From Tetragenococcus osmophilus (lineage in GTDB: Bacteria > Bacillota > Bacilli > Lactobacillales > Enterococcaceae): 64,000 bases of DNA. The translations under genes were made by a program, and so were the position numbers. Each line of letters begins with the position of its first letter. Position 1 is the first letter of the stretch. Positions 26,143-37,206 of this stretch are shown one piece after another. The stretch spans positions 806,001 to 870,000 of the forward strand of contig NZ_CP027783.1 of NCBI RefSeq assembly GCF_003795125.1, given 5' to 3'. The notes below the pieces were generated by a model. The model made no database searches. It had not been told where the DNA came from and saw only the letters and a list, made by a program, of their open reading frames with translations.

Positions 26143-29100
26143 TTAGTTTTGACTGCCTTGTGTTTCATTTAAGGCATCTTCTGCAGCCATTTGTGCTTCA
26201 ATATCAGAGATACTGTACACATTTTCGCTTGTATTATTAACTTCTTTTGGTTCCATGTTACGGTAACGAGGCATTCCCGTACCAGCTGGAATGGTCTTAC
26301 CAATAATAACATTTTCTTTCAAACCAAGAAGTGGATCTTGTTTACCACGAATTGCTGCATCTGTTAGTACACGAGTTGTTTCTTGGAAAGAAGCAGCAGA
26401 TAAGAAACTGTTTGTTTCCAATGAAGCTTTCGTAATACCCAGTAATACTGGACGAGAAGTTGCAGGAATTCCACCGGTAACCAACGTCTTATAGTTTTGA
26501 TCTTTAAAGTCAGCAATATCCAGTGTTGTACCAGGAAGAATATCTGTATCTCCTGGATCCATAACGCGAACTTTACGTAACATTTGACGGACCATAACTT
26601 CAACGTGCTTATCGCTAATTTCTACCCCTTGCATCCGATAAACGCGTTGTACTTCACGTAATAGATAATTTTCTACTGAAAGTACATCACGCACTTGCAA
26701 TAAGTGTTTTGGATCGATAGAGCCTTCTGTTAACGGTGCGCCACGATGGATGTAATCTCCTTCAGAAATTTTCATACGTGCAGTATAAGGTATCGTATAC
26801 GTCCGAGTATCTGTTTCGCCAGTTACTGTAACTTCTTTTGTACGAGTAGCGGCGTCTTCAGCAACTTCAGTAACTTCTCCTGTTACTTCAGTGACTACTG
26901 CTTCCCCTTTAGGGTTACGTGCTTCAAAAATTTCTTGAATACTTGGTAGCCCTTGAGTGATGTCATCTCCAGCAACACCACCAGTATGGAAAGTACGCAT
27001 TGTTAACTGAGTACCAGGTTCACCAATAGATTGTGCTGCAACAGTTCCCACTGCTTCACCAACTTCTACTTCAGTACCAGTAGCTAAGTTACGACCGTAG
27101 CAAAGACGGCAAACGCCATGTTTACTATTACAAGTAAACGCTGAACGAATCGTTACTTTTTCAATACCGGCATTGACAATTTGTTTAGCTTCCACTTCAT
27201 TAATTAAGTGGTTAGCTTCAATCATTACTTCTCCAGTTTCAGGGTGGTAAACAGCCTTACTTGTATGACGACCTACGAGACGTTCTTCCAAAGGCTCAAT
27301 AATTTCGTTACCTTCTTTGATTGCTTCGATTTCAAGGCCACGATCTGTTCCACAATCGTCTTCTCGAACGATCACATCTTGTGCTACGTCCACTAAACGA
27401 CGTGTTAGATATCCTGAGTCAGCCGTCTTCAAGGCCGTATCAGTCATACCTTTACGAGCTCCGTGAGTCGAAATAAACATTTCCAAAACAGTTAGACCTT
27501 CACGGAAATTAGAGATAATCGGTAGTTCCATAATTTGTCCACTTGGAGCTGCCATCAAACCACGCATTCCAGCAAGTTGAGTAAAGTTGGAAATATTTCC
27601 GCGGGCACCAGAGTCAGACATCATATAAATTGGGTTTTGATTGCCAAGAGACTTCGACAATTTCAATTGAATATTATCTTTGGCTTCGTTCCAAATATCA
27701 ATAACCCGTTCATAACGTTCATCATCAGTAATCAAACCACGACGGAATTGTTTAGAGACAGTACCGACTTGTTTGTGCGCTTCGTTAATAAGATCTTCTT
27801 TTTCTTGTAAAACAGTAATATCAGAAATACCTACAGTAATCCCAGCAAGAGTGGAATGACTATAACCTAAGTCTTTCATGCGGTCAAGCATACGTGAAGT
27901 TTCTGTTACCTTAAAACGTTTGAAGACTTCAGCGATAATATCTTCCAAGTTATCTTTCTTGAATGGTTCAATTATCTCTTGTTCTTTAATGTGAGCAGGG
28001 ATATCAGTCCCAGCATCAACAAAGTATTTATCCGGCGTTTGCACGGTTAAATTAAAATCAGTTGGTTCATTCAAGTAAGGAAATTCTGCTGGCATAATTG
28101 AGTTAAAGATAATTTTACCAACAGTTGTCACCATCAAACGACCTTTTTGGAAGTCTGTCAATGGCTTACTACCTAAACGTTCAGGGTCAACTGCTACACG
28201 AGAATGCAAGTGAACATAACCGTTCTTCCAAGCAGCAACTGCTTCGTTCATATCACGAAGAATCATACCTTCTCCTTCGCGACCTGCTTCTTCTAATGTC
28301 AAATAGTAGTTCCCCAAAACCATGTCTTGTGATGGCGTAACAACTGGTTTACCATCTTTTGGATTCAAGATATGTTGAGCTGCTAACATCATTACGCGAG
28401 CTTCAGCTTGAGCTTCATCATTTAGTGGAACGTGAACTGCCATTTGGTCCCCGTCAAAGTCAGCATTGTATGCTTCACAAGCCAAAGGATGCAAACGGAT
28501 AGCACGTCCTTCTACTAGAACTGGTTCAAAAGCTTGAATACCTAGACGGTGAAGTGTTGGTGCACGGTTCAATAGAACTGGATGCTCTTTGATCACATCT
28601 TCTAATACGTCCCACACATCATCTTCTTGCCGTTCAATTTTTCGTTTTGCATTTTTGATGTTTGAAGCCAATTCGCGTTTTACCAATTCTCTCATGACAA
28701 AAGGTTTAAACAATTCAATAGCCATTTCCTTAGGTAGACCACATTGATACATTTTCAAAAATGGACCTACACAAATAACTGAACGCCCTGAATAGTCCAC
28801 CCGTTTACCAAGTAAGTTTTGACGGAAACGTCCTTGTTTTCCTTTTAGCATATGAGAAAGAGACTTCAATGGGCGATTGCCTGGTCCAGCCACGGGACGA
28901 CCACGTCGACCATTATCTATCAAAGCATCTACTGCTTCTTGTAGCATGCGTTTTTCATTTTGCACAATAATGTTAGGTGCATTCAGATCTAATAAACGTT
29001 TCAAACGATTATTACGGTTAATCACGCGTCGATACAAATCGTTTAAGTCAGAAGTAGCAAAACGTCCTCCTTCTAACTGTACCATTGGACGAATATCAGG

Positions 29101-29805
29101 AGGTACAATTGGAATGACATCCATAATCATCCAACTTGGTTCGTTTCCAGAAGTACGAAAAGCTTCCAAAATATCTAAACGACGAATTGCTCTAGTACGC
29201 TTTTGTCCTGAAGCAGTTTTTAATGTTTCTTTTAGTTCATCTGCTTCGCTATCTAAGTCTACACTATCCAACAATTGTCTAATTGCTTCAGCACCTGTTG
29301 CTGCATTGAACTCTTGTCCATATTGTTCACGTTTTTCACGATATTCACGTTCAGTTAACAATTGTTTCTTTTCTAGGCTTGTATTGCCTGGTTCAATAAC
29401 AACATAAGAAGCAAAATAAATAATTTCTTCTAATGCACGTGGGCTCATATCTAAGACTAATCCCATACGAGATGGTATACCTTTAAAATACCAAATATGA
29501 GAAACTGGAGCAGCTAACTCAATGTGGCCCATCCGTTCACGACGGACTTTGGAACGAGTAACTTCGACGCCACAACGGTCACAAACAATTCCTTTATAGC
29601 GAATTCGTTTGTACTTACCACAAGCGCACTCCCAGTCTTTTGTTGGACCGAAGATTCGTTCGTCAAATAAACCTTCACGTTCAGGTTTTAATGTACGATA
29701 GTTAATCGTCTCAGGTTTTTTAACTTCACCATAAGACCAGCTTCTGATTTTTTCGGGAGAAGCTAAACCTATTTGCATACTTTCGAATTTATTTACATCG
29801 ATCAA
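26143..29805 (-). CDS. rpoC: DNA-directed RNA polymerase subunit beta'
   Basis: A 1220-residue largest subunit of RNA polymerase. The N-terminal zinc ribbon is [19 protein letters not shown], the catalytic aspartates are in [12 protein letters not shown], and the second zinc site is CRLCYGRN with its upstream cysteines. I place the start at TTG 29805 ([12 protein letters not shown] follows), behind GGAGGG. The further upstream frame adds seven residues not expected in relatives. The C-terminus ends in a short acidic/Asn tail. It is co-transcribed with rpoB, 126 bases downstream. Confidence 0.98.
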   Translation of the reverse strand: MIDVNKFESMQIGLASPEKIRSWSYGEVKKPETINYRTLKPEREGLFDERIFGPTKDWECACGKYKRIRYKGIVCDRCGVEVTRSKVRRERMGHIELAAPVSHIWYFKGIPSRMGLVLDMSPRALEEIIYFASYVVIEPGNTSLEKKQLLTEREYREKREQYGQEFNAATGAEAIRQLLDSVDLDSEADELKETLKTASGQKRTRAIRRLDILEAFRTSGNEPSWMIMDVIPIVPPDIRPMVQLEGGRFATSDLNDLYRRVINRNNRLKRLLDLNAPNIIVQNEKRMLQEAVDALIDNGRRGRPVAGPGNRPLKSLSHMLKGKQGRFRQNLLGKRVDYSGRSVICVGPFLKMYQCGLPKEMAIELFKPFVMRELVKRELASNIKNAKRKIERQEDDVWDVLEDVIKEHPVLLNRAPTLHRLGIQAFEPVLVEGRAIRLHPLACEAYNADFDGDQMAVHVPLNDEAQAEARVMMLAAQHILNPKDGKPVVTPSQDMVLGNYYLTLEEAGREGEGMILRDMNEAVAAWKNGYVHLHSRVAVDPERLGSKPLTDFQKGRLMVTTVGKIIFNSIMPAEFPYLNEPTDFNLTVQTPDKYFVDAGTDIPAHIKEQEIIEPFKKDNLEDIIAEVFKRFKVTETSRMLDRMKDLGYSHSTLAGITVGISDITVLQEKEDLINEAHKQVGTVSKQFRRGLITDDERYERVIDIWNEAKDNIQLKLSKSLGNQNPIYMMSDSGARGNISNFTQLAGMRGLMAAPSGQIMELPIISNFREGLTVLEMFISTHGARKGMTDTALKTADSGYLTRRLVDVAQDVIVREDDCGTDRGLEIEAIKEGNEIIEPLEERLVGRHTSKAVYHPETGEVMIEANHLINEVEAKQIVNAGIEKVTIRSAFTCNSKHGVCRLCYGRNLATGTEVEVGEAVGTVAAQSIGEPGTQLTMRTFHTGGVAGDDITQGLPSIQEIFEARNPKGEAVVTEVTGEVTEVAEDAATRTKEVTVTGETDTRTYTIPYTARMKISEGDYIHRGAPLTEGSIDPKHLLQVRDVLSVENYLLREVQRVYRMQGVEISDKHVEVMVRQMLRKVRVMDPGDTDILPGTTLDIADFKDQNYKTLVTGGIPATSRPVLLGITKASLETNSFLSAASFQETTRVLTDAAIRGKQDPLLGLKENVIIGKTIPAGTGMPRYRNMEPKEVNNTSENVYSISDIEAQMAAEDALNETQGSQN

Positions 29806-29931
29806 AAAAGGTTCCCTCCATTTCAATTCACAACTTCGATCAGAAAAAACGTAAATATTGGAGAAAACAGGGAGCTATTTACAAAACCTCATTTTATAAA
29901 TAGCTAATCTATTTTCTTCTAAAAGATGATT

Positions 29932-32900
29932 TTAATCTCCAGGAACATCTGCCGGATTATTTTCTTCATCAAAATGTTGCTTTTCTGGTTCTTTACTTTC
30001 AGCATCTGTTTCTACTTGATCAGCACTTTGTTTTTCAGCAAATTTTTCCAAAGCATCCACAGTAATCAAATCATCATTTTCATCATCCATATCGCGTAAT
30101 TCAATTTCTTGTTTTTCATCATCTAGAACACGCATATCTAATCCAAGTGATTGTAATTCTTTAACTAACACACGGAAGGATTCAGGAACACCGGGTTTTG
30201 GTATTGGTTCGCCTTTAACAATGGATTCATAGGTTCTTACGCGACCTACCACATCATCTGACTTGTAAGTCAAGATTTCTTGTAGAGTATAAGCAGCGCC
30301 GTATGCTTCCAATGCCCAAACTTCCATTTCACCAAAACGTTGTCCACCAAATTGTGCTTTCCCACCAAGAGGTTGTTGCGTAACTAGAGAGTAAGGTCCA
30401 ATTGAACGAGCGTGTAGTTTGTCATCTACCATGTGAGCTAATTTAATCATATACATAACACCTACAGAAACCCTACCATCAAAAGGTTCGCCAGTACGAC
30501 CATCATAAAGAACTGTCTTAGCATCTTTTGCCATACCTGCTTCTTCTACTGTTTCCCAAACGTCTCCGTCAGTTGCACCATCAAAGACTGGTGTTGCTAC
30601 GTGAATGCCTAACTGTCTAGCAGCCATTCCTAAGTGTAATTCAAGTACTTGTCCAATATTCATCCGTGATGGAACCCCTAATGGGTTTAACATAATGTCA
30701 ATTGGTGTGCCATCTGGCAAGAAAGGCATGTCTTCTTCTGGCATAATACGAGAGACAACCCCTTTATTTCCGTGACGACCAGACATTTTATCCCCTTCTT
30801 GGATTTTACGTTTTTGCACGATATAAACCCGAACAAGCATATTCACTCCAGGAGATAATTCATCTCCAGATTCTCGAGTAAAAATTTTCACGTCATGAAT
30901 GATGCCGCCGCCGCCATGGGGAACTCTAAGTGAAGTATCACGTACTTCCCGAGCTTTTTCACCAAAAATAGCATGTAATAAGCGTTCTTCTGCAGATAGT
31001 TCTGTAACTCCTTTTGGTGTTACTTTACCTACTAAAAGATCACCATCACGAACTTCAGCACCAATTCGTACAATGCCCATTTCATCAAGATCTCTTAGCG
31101 CATCTTCTCCAACATTAGGAATTTCACGCGTAATTTCTTCTGGGCCTAATTTCGTATCGCGAGCTTCAGATTCATACTCTTCAATATGAACTGAAGTATA
31201 AACATCGTCTTTTACTAAACGACGACTCATAATTACCGCGTCTTCATAGTTATAACCTTCCCAAGTCATAAAGCCGACAACAACGTTTTGTCCTAGAGCC
31301 ATTTCTCCATTTTCCATAGAAGGTCCATCAGCTAAGATGTCGCCTTTTTCGACTCTGTCTCCTTGTTTAACCAATGTACGTTGGTTATAACTTGTCCCTG
31401 AATTAGAACGACGGAATTTCGTAATATGATATACATCTAACGCGCCATTATCACGACGCACTCGGATTTCAGTTGCGTCAACATATTCAGCAACCCCATC
31501 AGCTTTACATAACAAAGCAGCACCAGAATCATGAGCAGACATATATTCCATTCCTGTACCAACCCAAGGAGATTGTGGATTAATCAAAGGAACTGCTTGA
31601 CGTTGCATGTTAGCGCCCATCAAAGCCCGGTTAGAGTCATCATTTTCTAAAAATGGAATACAAGCTGTAGCCACTGAAACTACTTGCTTAGGCGATACGT
31701 CCATATAGTCAACTTTATCAATCGAAACTTCTAAGTTTTCACTTGTTGCACGTGCCATAACTACATCTTCTGCAAATGTCCCATCTTCATTTAATGGACT
31801 GTTGGCTTGGGCTACAACATAACGATCTTCAACGTCAGCTGTTAAATAATCAATCGTATCAGTCACTTTACCTGTAGAACGATCCACGCGACGATAAGGT
31901 GTTTCAATAAAACCATATTTATTAATTTTCGCATAAGAAGCTAAACTATTAATCAATCCAATGTTAGGACCTTCTGGTGTTTCAATTGGACACATGCGTC
32001 CATAGTGAGAATAGTGAACATCTCGTACTTCATAACCAGCACGATCACGAGTCAAACCACCAGGTCCTAAAGCAGACAAACGACGTTTGTGTGTTAATTC
32101 GCCAAGCGGATTGGTTTGATCCATAAATTGTGATAATTGAGAAGAACCAAAAAATTCTTTGATGCTGGCCACTACTGGACGAATATTAATCAATTGTTGT
32201 GGCGTTAATGTATCCACATCTTGAATAGACATCCGTTCACGTACAACACGTTCCATTCGAGCTAAGCCAATACGAAATTGGTTTTGCAACAATTCCCCTA
32301 CGGAACGAATACGACGATTTCCTAAGTGGTCAATATCGTCCGTACTTCCAATACCTTCCATTAGGTTAAAGAAATAACTCATTGAAGCTATGATATCTGC
32401 TGGGCGAATCGTACGTACACTAGAATCTGGATAACCATTTCCTATAACGTTTACTTCGCGATCAGGATCATTAGGAGAGAACACCTTGAATACTTGGACG
32501 GTCATCGGATCAGTAACAACTCCATCTTCTGAAGGATAGTAAGTTACAGTATTCAATCCATTCTCGATATATGCTGCTAAAGTATCTTCCATTACTTGAT
32601 GTGTAATTTCAGTACCTTTTTCCAGGATAATTTCGCCTGTTTCAGGATCTGCTAATGTTTCAGCTAAAGTTAAATTCAACAAACGTGTTTGCAAATCTAA
32701 TTTTTTATTCGTCTTATAACGACCCACAGCTGCTAAATCATACCGACGCGGATCAAAGAAACGAGCATTTAAAAGGTTACGTGAACTATCTGCCGTTTTG
32801 GGTTCGCCTGGACGCAGACGTTCATAAATATCTTTTAATCCTTCTTCCGTTCTTGAATCAGTCGCTGTTTTGTGTAGATCTTTTTCAATCGTGTTACGTA

Positions 32901-33549
32901 AAGAATCATTGTCACCAAAAATATCTAAAATCGTATCATCCGAACCAAATCCTAAAGCACGTGCCAAGACTGTCATAGGAATTTTACGTGTCCGGTCAAT
33001 TCTGACATAAGAAATATTCTTAGCGTCCGTTTCCATCTCTAGCCATGCACCACGGTTAGGAATAACAGTGTTGCCGAAATTTTCGCGACCATTTTTATCT
33101 AATTTACTACTAAAGTAGACCCCTGGTGAGCGAACTAATTGCGAAACAACAACACGTTCAGCCCCGTTCACAATGAACGTTCCTTGTTCTGTCATCAGTG
33201 GGAAATCCCCAAAGAAAACCTCTTGCGATTTAATTTCCCCAGTTTCTCTATTCGTTAAACGTAACGTCACTTGTAATGGTGCCGAGTAATTTGCATCATG
33301 TGAGCGCGCTTCTTCCACGGTATATTTTGGCGTTTTTAGTTCATAATCCACAAATTCCAATGAAAGATTTCCATTAAAGTCATCAATTGGCAAAATGTCT
33401 TCAAACATCTCTCTTAATCCTTCATCTAAAAACCATTGGTAAGAGTCTGTTTGAACTTCGATCAAATTTGGTAATTCTAATACTTCACTGATACGCGCGA
33501 AACTTCTTCGTTCGCGATGTTTTCCGTATTCTACTACGTTTCCAGCCAA
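29932..33549 (-). CDS. rpoB: DNA-directed RNA polymerase subunit beta
   Basis: A 1205-residue catalytic subunit. The rifampicin-binding region is seen as [32 protein letters not shown] and is wild type for the usual resistance positions (Asp, His, Arg, Ser all present). [15 protein letters not shown] and EGDKM motifs are present. The start is set at TTG 33549 ([16 protein letters not shown]), eight bases after AAGGGG; the alternative GTG at 33558 overlaps the ribosome site. The C-terminal tail of about 50 residues is strongly acidic. A strong promoter and a terminator-like hairpin lie in the 240-base leader. Confidence 0.98.
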   Translation of the reverse strand: MAGNVVEYGKHRERRSFARISEVLELPNLIEVQTDSYQWFLDEGLREMFEDILPIDDFNGNLSLEFVDYELKTPKYTVEEARSHDANYSAPLQVTLRLTNRETGEIKSQEVFFGDFPLMTEQGTFIVNGAERVVVSQLVRSPGVYFSSKLDKNGRENFGNTVIPNRGAWLEMETDAKNISYVRIDRTRKIPMTVLARALGFGSDDTILDIFGDNDSLRNTIEKDLHKTATDSRTEEGLKDIYERLRPGEPKTADSSRNLLNARFFDPRRYDLAAVGRYKTNKKLDLQTRLLNLTLAETLADPETGEIILEKGTEITHQVMEDTLAAYIENGLNTVTYYPSEDGVVTDPMTVQVFKVFSPNDPDREVNVIGNGYPDSSVRTIRPADIIASMSYFFNLMEGIGSTDDIDHLGNRRIRSVGELLQNQFRIGLARMERVVRERMSIQDVDTLTPQQLINIRPVVASIKEFFGSSQLSQFMDQTNPLGELTHKRRLSALGPGGLTRDRAGYEVRDVHYSHYGRMCPIETPEGPNIGLINSLASYAKINKYGFIETPYRRVDRSTGKVTDTIDYLTADVEDRYVVAQANSPLNEDGTFAEDVVMARATSENLEVSIDKVDYMDVSPKQVVSVATACIPFLENDDSNRALMGANMQRQAVPLINPQSPWVGTGMEYMSAHDSGAALLCKADGVAEYVDATEIRVRRDNGALDVYHITKFRRSNSGTSYNQRTLVKQGDRVEKGDILADGPSMENGEMALGQNVVVGFMTWEGYNYEDAVIMSRRLVKDDVYTSVHIEEYESEARDTKLGPEEITREIPNVGEDALRDLDEMGIVRIGAEVRDGDLLVGKVTPKGVTELSAEERLLHAIFGEKAREVRDTSLRVPHGGGGIIHDVKIFTRESGDELSPGVNMLVRVYIVQKRKIQEGDKMSGRHGNKGVVSRIMPEEDMPFLPDGTPIDIMLNPLGVPSRMNIGQVLELHLGMAARQLGIHVATPVFDGATDGDVWETVEEAGMAKDAKTVLYDGRTGEPFDGRVSVGVMYMIKLAHMVDDKLHARSIGPYSLVTQQPLGGKAQFGGQRFGEMEVWALEAYGAAYTLQEILTYKSDDVVGRVRTYESIVKGEPIPKPGVPESFRVLVKELQSLGLDMRVLDDEKQEIELRDMDDENDDLITVDALEKFAEKQSADQVETDAESKEPEKQHFDEENNPADVPGD

Positions 33550-33652
33550 GTTGTTCACCCCTTAAAAAGTCTTTCAAAAAAGCTATCTAAAATATTACAA
33601 TTTAATTACGAATATTAAATATTAGTAACATCAAGCATTTTTTGCGAACTTT

Positions 33653-33699
33653 AGGCAAAAAAAAACCAAAAATAGAACAACATTCTCATGAGTTTCTAC
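33653..33699 (-). terminator. Terminator-like hairpin (attenuator) in the rpoB leader
   Basis: On the minus strand CAAAAGTAGAA pairs with TTCTATTTTTG (11 bp, one G-T) over a 16-base loop, followed by GG and nine T residues. It lies between the rpoB promoter and rpoB, not behind any gene, so it reads as an attenuator rather than an end-of-gene terminator. Confidence 0.7.
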
Positions 33700-33781
33700 T
33701 TTTGTTTCTTTATTCCCAAGCCGGAACGGACAATATTGCGCTCCTGCTATTTATTTCTTCAGATAGTTTTTGCAATTACTT

Positions 33782-33810
33782 ATTATACACAAATAATTAG
33801 CTTTCGTCAA
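33782..33810 (-). promoter_or_regulatory. rpoB promoter
   Basis: TTGACG (33805-33810), 17-bp spacer and perfect TATAAT (33782-33787) on the minus strand. The predicted leader to the rpoB start is about 225 bases. The rest of the 358-base gap holds the attenuator and the short birA leader. Confidence 0.85.
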
Positions 33811-33916
33811 ACTTTTTATGAAATTTTTTTATCATGAAAGTTAGTGATTGTATAACTATTTTAAACCCGCTATACTAAACATTACAGAGTGACAAAACAA
33901 GGAGGCTAGGGAAGTC

Positions 33917-34873
33917 ATGTCTACGAAACAAAAAATCCTTACTATCCTAAGACAAGATGGTAACATTGTCTCTGGTGAAAAGTTAGCTGCTACTTTGGAT
34001 ATTTCTCGTACAGCTATTTGGAAAGCAGTACGAGAATTAGAAAAAACAGGCTACCACATTGAACATTTTCCTAACGGTTATCGCTATTTAACCTCAGACG
34101 TTCTTGAAAAAGAATTAATAACAAATCCATATCTACCTGCTTCAACTATTTTCATCAAGGAAGAAACAAAATCAACAATGGATGATGCTAAAGTGGCTGC
34201 GATTAAACAACAAAGTTCTCCTGCATTATTTATCGCAGAAAAACAAACAGGTGGCCATGGTCGTTTTGGACGTTCCTTTTATTCACCTAATGGACAAATT
34301 TACATGAGCTTATTATTAGAACCTAACCAAGCATTCGAAGAATTGCCGCAATACACGATTTTAGCTGCTGTAGCATTAAGTTTAGCCATTGACCACTATA
34401 CGGGGAAACAAACGCAAATTAAATGGGTAAACGATATCTATTTAGAGGGGAAAAAAGTTTGCGGAATTTTATCTGAAGCCACAAGTAATTTTGAAGCCGG
34501 TAGAATCCAGCATGTCATCTTAGGTTGTGGTATCAATTTTTCATTAGATTCACAGAGTTTTCCTGCAAATCTACAAACAAAGGCTGGCCCCATCTTCCCG
34601 CAAAAAAACCCTCCAATAACACGTAATCAGTTAATACAACTCATCTGGCAATACTTTTTTGAACTGCTTGAAGATTTGCCAAATAACAAATACTTAGACG
34701 TTTATCGTAGGAAATCATTGGTTCTAGGAAGGATAGTACAATTTAGCCAACAAGGAATCACTTACCGTGGTAAAGCAACTGAAATTACCGACACAGGAGA
34801 ACTAGTCGTTCAAACCAGCCAGGGAAATAAGACTCTTTCTTCTGGTGAAATCAGCTTAAAAGCTATTGAATGA
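33917..34873 (+). CDS. birA: Bifunctional biotin ligase / biotin operon repressor BirA
   Basis: A 318-residue group II biotin protein ligase. An N-terminal helix-turn-helix (residues about 1-60, VSGEKLAATLDISRTAIWKAVREL) is followed by the ligase domain with the biotinyl-AMP loop GGHGRFGRSFYSP (usual GRGRxGR, here with His in the first Arg position), KWVNDIY and the C-terminal SH3-like domain. It attaches biotin to acetyl-CoA carboxylase and can repress biotin transport genes. AGGAGG precedes the ATG. It is divergent from rpoB and stands alone. Confidence 0.92.
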   Translation: MSTKQKILTILRQDGNIVSGEKLAATLDISRTAIWKAVRELEKTGYHIEHFPNGYRYLTSDVLEKELITNPYLPASTIFIKEETKSTMDDAKVAAIKQQSSPALFIAEKQTGGHGRFGRSFYSPNGQIYMSLLLEPNQAFEELPQYTILAAVALSLAIDHYTGKQTQIKWVNDIYLEGKKVCGILSEATSNFEAGRIQHVILGCGINFSLDSQSFPANLQTKAGPIFPQKNPPITRNQLIQLIWQYFFELLEDLPNNKYLDVYRRKSLVLGRIVQFSQQGITYRGKATEITDTGELVVQTSQGNKTLSSGEISLKAIE

Positions 34874-34906
34874 AAAACTGCATATAGATAATAAAATATC
34901 CGAACT

Positions 34907-34958
34907 CTATAGAGAAGCGTATTCTACGACATTAACGAATCTCATAAGTTCGGACATT
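34907..34958. terminator. Weak bidirectional hairpin between birA and the prenyltransferase gene
   Basis: TCCGAACT and AGTTCGGA arms enclose a large loop of about 35 bases and are followed by ATTTTT on the plus strand. The genes converge here. Confidence 0.5.
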
Positions 34959-34979
34959 TTTGTCTTATATTTATTTCAT

Positions 34980-35927
34980 TTACCAAAAAATACATAACAA
35001 TAATCCCAAAGCATAACTACTATTAAACAAAACCATATTTTTAATCGCATAACCAAAACTTTTTGGATGCGATAAGTCTTTTCTATGCGCTTTTAGGTTT
35101 CGTAAAATCTTCGGTAAAGTGGAAAAAACAATAAGAATCGGCCAACTGTAAATACCAAAAAGCCAACCAATCACAATCGAGACATAGCAAGCATACATCA
35201 GTCCTTGAAATAACAGCACACCAGTTGAATTACTAATGTAATAGACTAATGTGTAGCGTTGATTTTTTATGTCTGTTTTTATATCACGTAAATTATTAGC
35301 GAGCATAATATTGGCAATAGTAAATATTAAAGGAAGGGAGGCCCAAAAAAGAGCTAAAAGACCCCATAGTTGACCTGTTAGTAAAAAATTTCCTTCATTA
35401 AAATCCAAAGTTAGGTAAAAAACTTGTTGTCTAACGGTATTAAGATAAACAGTAATTGCGAATATACCTAACCCCATTGTTACACCACTAAATATTTCAC
35501 CTAACGGCATACGCGACAAAGGGATCGGACCAAAGGTGTAAAAGATCCCTATAAAGCAAACAGCCCCTCCCATAAAAAACAACATCCAACCAGTTTGTAT
35601 GCTTAAAATCACACCAATCAAAAACGTTGTTGCTAACATAAGAAAAATCATTTGCCGAACTTTTTTCTGAGAAAGTCGTTCCCTTCCAATCACATTTTGC
35701 TCATATTTGTACGTGTGCGTTTGGGCTTTTTTAAAATCCATAAAGTTATTAATTGCCGTAGTCGCCATATCAAAGATAATCATTCCAAGAAAAAATAATA
35801 AAGTATAGCCCCAATGAATCTCATGAAAATAAGAAAGGGAGAACAGGATTCCTATAATAAACGGAAATACACTGGCTACCTTTGTTTTGATTTCCACAAC
35901 TTCCAAAAAAACTTTTATTGACATCAT
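34980..35927 (-). CDS. dmkA: UbiA-family DHNA prenyltransferase of the EET locus
   Basis: A 315-residue membrane prenyltransferase (MenA/UbiA family) with eight or nine predicted helices. The two Asp-rich prenyl-diphosphate motifs are NNFMDFKKA (first) and NNLRDIKTD (second). It would join 1,4-dihydroxy-2-naphthoate to a polyprenyl chain to make demethylmenaquinone for electron export. It starts 18 bases after fmnB and belongs to the minus arm of the EET cluster. In Listeria this paralogue of MenA is called DmkA as I recall; naming of DmkA and DmkB should be checked. DHNA must come from elsewhere, because no other men genes are present. Confidence 0.83.
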   Translation of the reverse strand: MMSIKVFLEVVEIKTKVASVFPFIIGILFSLSYFHEIHWGYTLLFFLGMIIFDMATTAINNFMDFKKAQTHTYKYEQNVIGRERLSQKKVRQMIFLMLATTFLIGVILSIQTGWMLFFMGGAVCFIGIFYTFGPIPLSRMPLGEIFSGVTMGLGIFAITVYLNTVRQQVFYLTLDFNEGNFLLTGQLWGLLALFWASLPLIFTIANIMLANNLRDIKTDIKNQRYTLVYYISNSTGVLLFQGLMYACYVSIVIGWLFGIYSWPILIVFSTLPKILRNLKAHRKDLSHPKSFGYAIKNMVLFNSSYALGLLLCIFW

Positions 35928-35945
35928 CTGCTCCTAAATTTCCAT

Positions 35946-37058
35946 TTACTCTAACTCACTACGATCCCCTAATGTGTATTTCGAATCTTCCTCTAGTTGA
36001 AAACTGCCTTCAATATCATCTGTCGTATAGACTCTATCCTCTTGAGTTACAAAGATAGCAGAAGTACCTTCAGATGTTTCATTTTCAATGTATTCCAGCC
36101 CTTCTTTAACGCCCCTGTCAAAAATTACTGTAGTCAAGGCATCGCCGTCAATGGAGTTATCCGTAATAACAGTAGCACTAGCGACGTCATTGTCATAAGG
36201 ATAACCCGTTTCTGAATCAAAAAGGTGATGATAGGTTTCTCCATTTTCTTCCAAATAACGCTCATAAATTCCTGAAGTCACTATTGTTTTATCCGATTCT
36301 TTTATAGTACCTAAGACCGAGCCACGATCATCATTAGGATCTTGAATGCCCACAGTCCATTCTTCATTTTCACCGCGATTACTATGACCTACTACATAAA
36401 TATTACCTCCTAAATCAACAATGGCGGATTGAACGTCATGATCCTTTAAAACTTTTACTGCTTCATCAGCGATGTATCCCTTGGCAATCGCTCCAAGATC
36501 AATAATCATATCTTCATCCTCTAAATAGACAGTCTGTTTCTCATCGTCAAATTCTACTTTGTCATAATCAATATGTTTTAACGCTTCGTCGATTTCCTCT
36601 TGCGCTGGCTTACGGGCATCATCGAATCCAATCCGCCAAAGCTGTGTAATGGCGCCAATTGTCAAATTAAAACCGCCTTCAGACGCTTCACTATACTCTT
36701 GAGCTTGTTTTAACAAATCATAAATGTCTTTTGAAACTTTCACCGGTTTTTCGCCAGCATTTTCATTAATTTCATCAATTTCTGAACCAGATTCATTGAT
36801 GGTAATTTTATCTCCTAGGTCTTCAATTCGATCAAAAGCTGGCTGCAAAACGTCTTCTTTATCTTGATCAAAAATGCGAATTCGCGTATAAGTACCTAGT
36901 AAAAATTCTTCTTGTGTATAGGGCTCTTTTTTCATCCCTTCTGCATAAGAAGTTTCTGTCGCTTGATTAGCTTCTCCTTCATTACTTTCACTGCTACACG
37001 CCACATTAAAAATAAGTGCAACAAATAACACAAGAAAAGCTGCTAGCCTTCTTTTCAT
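35946..37058 (-). CDS. fmnB: FmnB, ApbE-family FMN transferase lipoprotein
   Basis: A 370-residue exported flavin transferase. It attaches FMN from FAD to Ser/Thr in extracytosolic proteins. A signal peptide ends in an unusual lipobox (FNVAC, Cys21). The mature ApbE domain carries TYTRIRIFD, GGFNLTIGAITQLWRIGF, DLGAIAKGYIADEA, DLGGNIYVVG and the metal-binding end DNSIDGDALTTVIF. The mature chain is rich in Asp and Glu. It lies 148 bases below pplA, its likely main substrate, with a terminator between, so it may have its own promoter (TTTTCA, 17 bp, TATTAT at about 37090-37119 on the minus strand). Confidence 0.9.
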   Translation of the reverse strand: MKRRLAAFLVLFVALIFNVACSSESNEGEANQATETSYAEGMKKEPYTQEEFLLGTYTRIRIFDQDKEDVLQPAFDRIEDLGDKITINESGSEIDEINENAGEKPVKVSKDIYDLLKQAQEYSEASEGGFNLTIGAITQLWRIGFDDARKPAQEEIDEALKHIDYDKVEFDDEKQTVYLEDEDMIIDLGAIAKGYIADEAVKVLKDHDVQSAIVDLGGNIYVVGHSNRGENEEWTVGIQDPNDDRGSVLGTIKESDKTIVTSGIYERYLEENGETYHHLFDSETGYPYDNDVASATVITDNSIDGDALTTVIFDRGVKEGLEYIENETSEGTSAIFVTQEDRVYTTDDIEGSFQLEEDSKYTLGDRSELE

Positions 37059-37152
37059 AATACCCTCTACTTTCTTCTCATTTGTCTTATAATAGCTTGT
37101 TTTCCTTAGAATGAAAAGATATTTAATGAATTTATTTCTATTGCTTTTTTAC

Positions 37153-37192
37153 AACAAAAAGGAGTCGGAACATTGAGTCCAACTCCTTTTGT
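37153..37192 (-). terminator. Terminator of pplA
   Basis: On the minus strand ACAAAAGGAGTTGGA pairs with TCCGACTCCTTTTTGT, with T residues in the descending arm. It separates pplA from fmnB. Confidence 0.8.
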
Positions 37193-37206
37193 TATAAATA
37201 TCATAT

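Noticed and set aside
30899-31189. Plus-strand open frames inside rpoB and rpoC
   Set aside because: They are shadows of strongly conserved coding sequence on the other strand with no ribosome sites.
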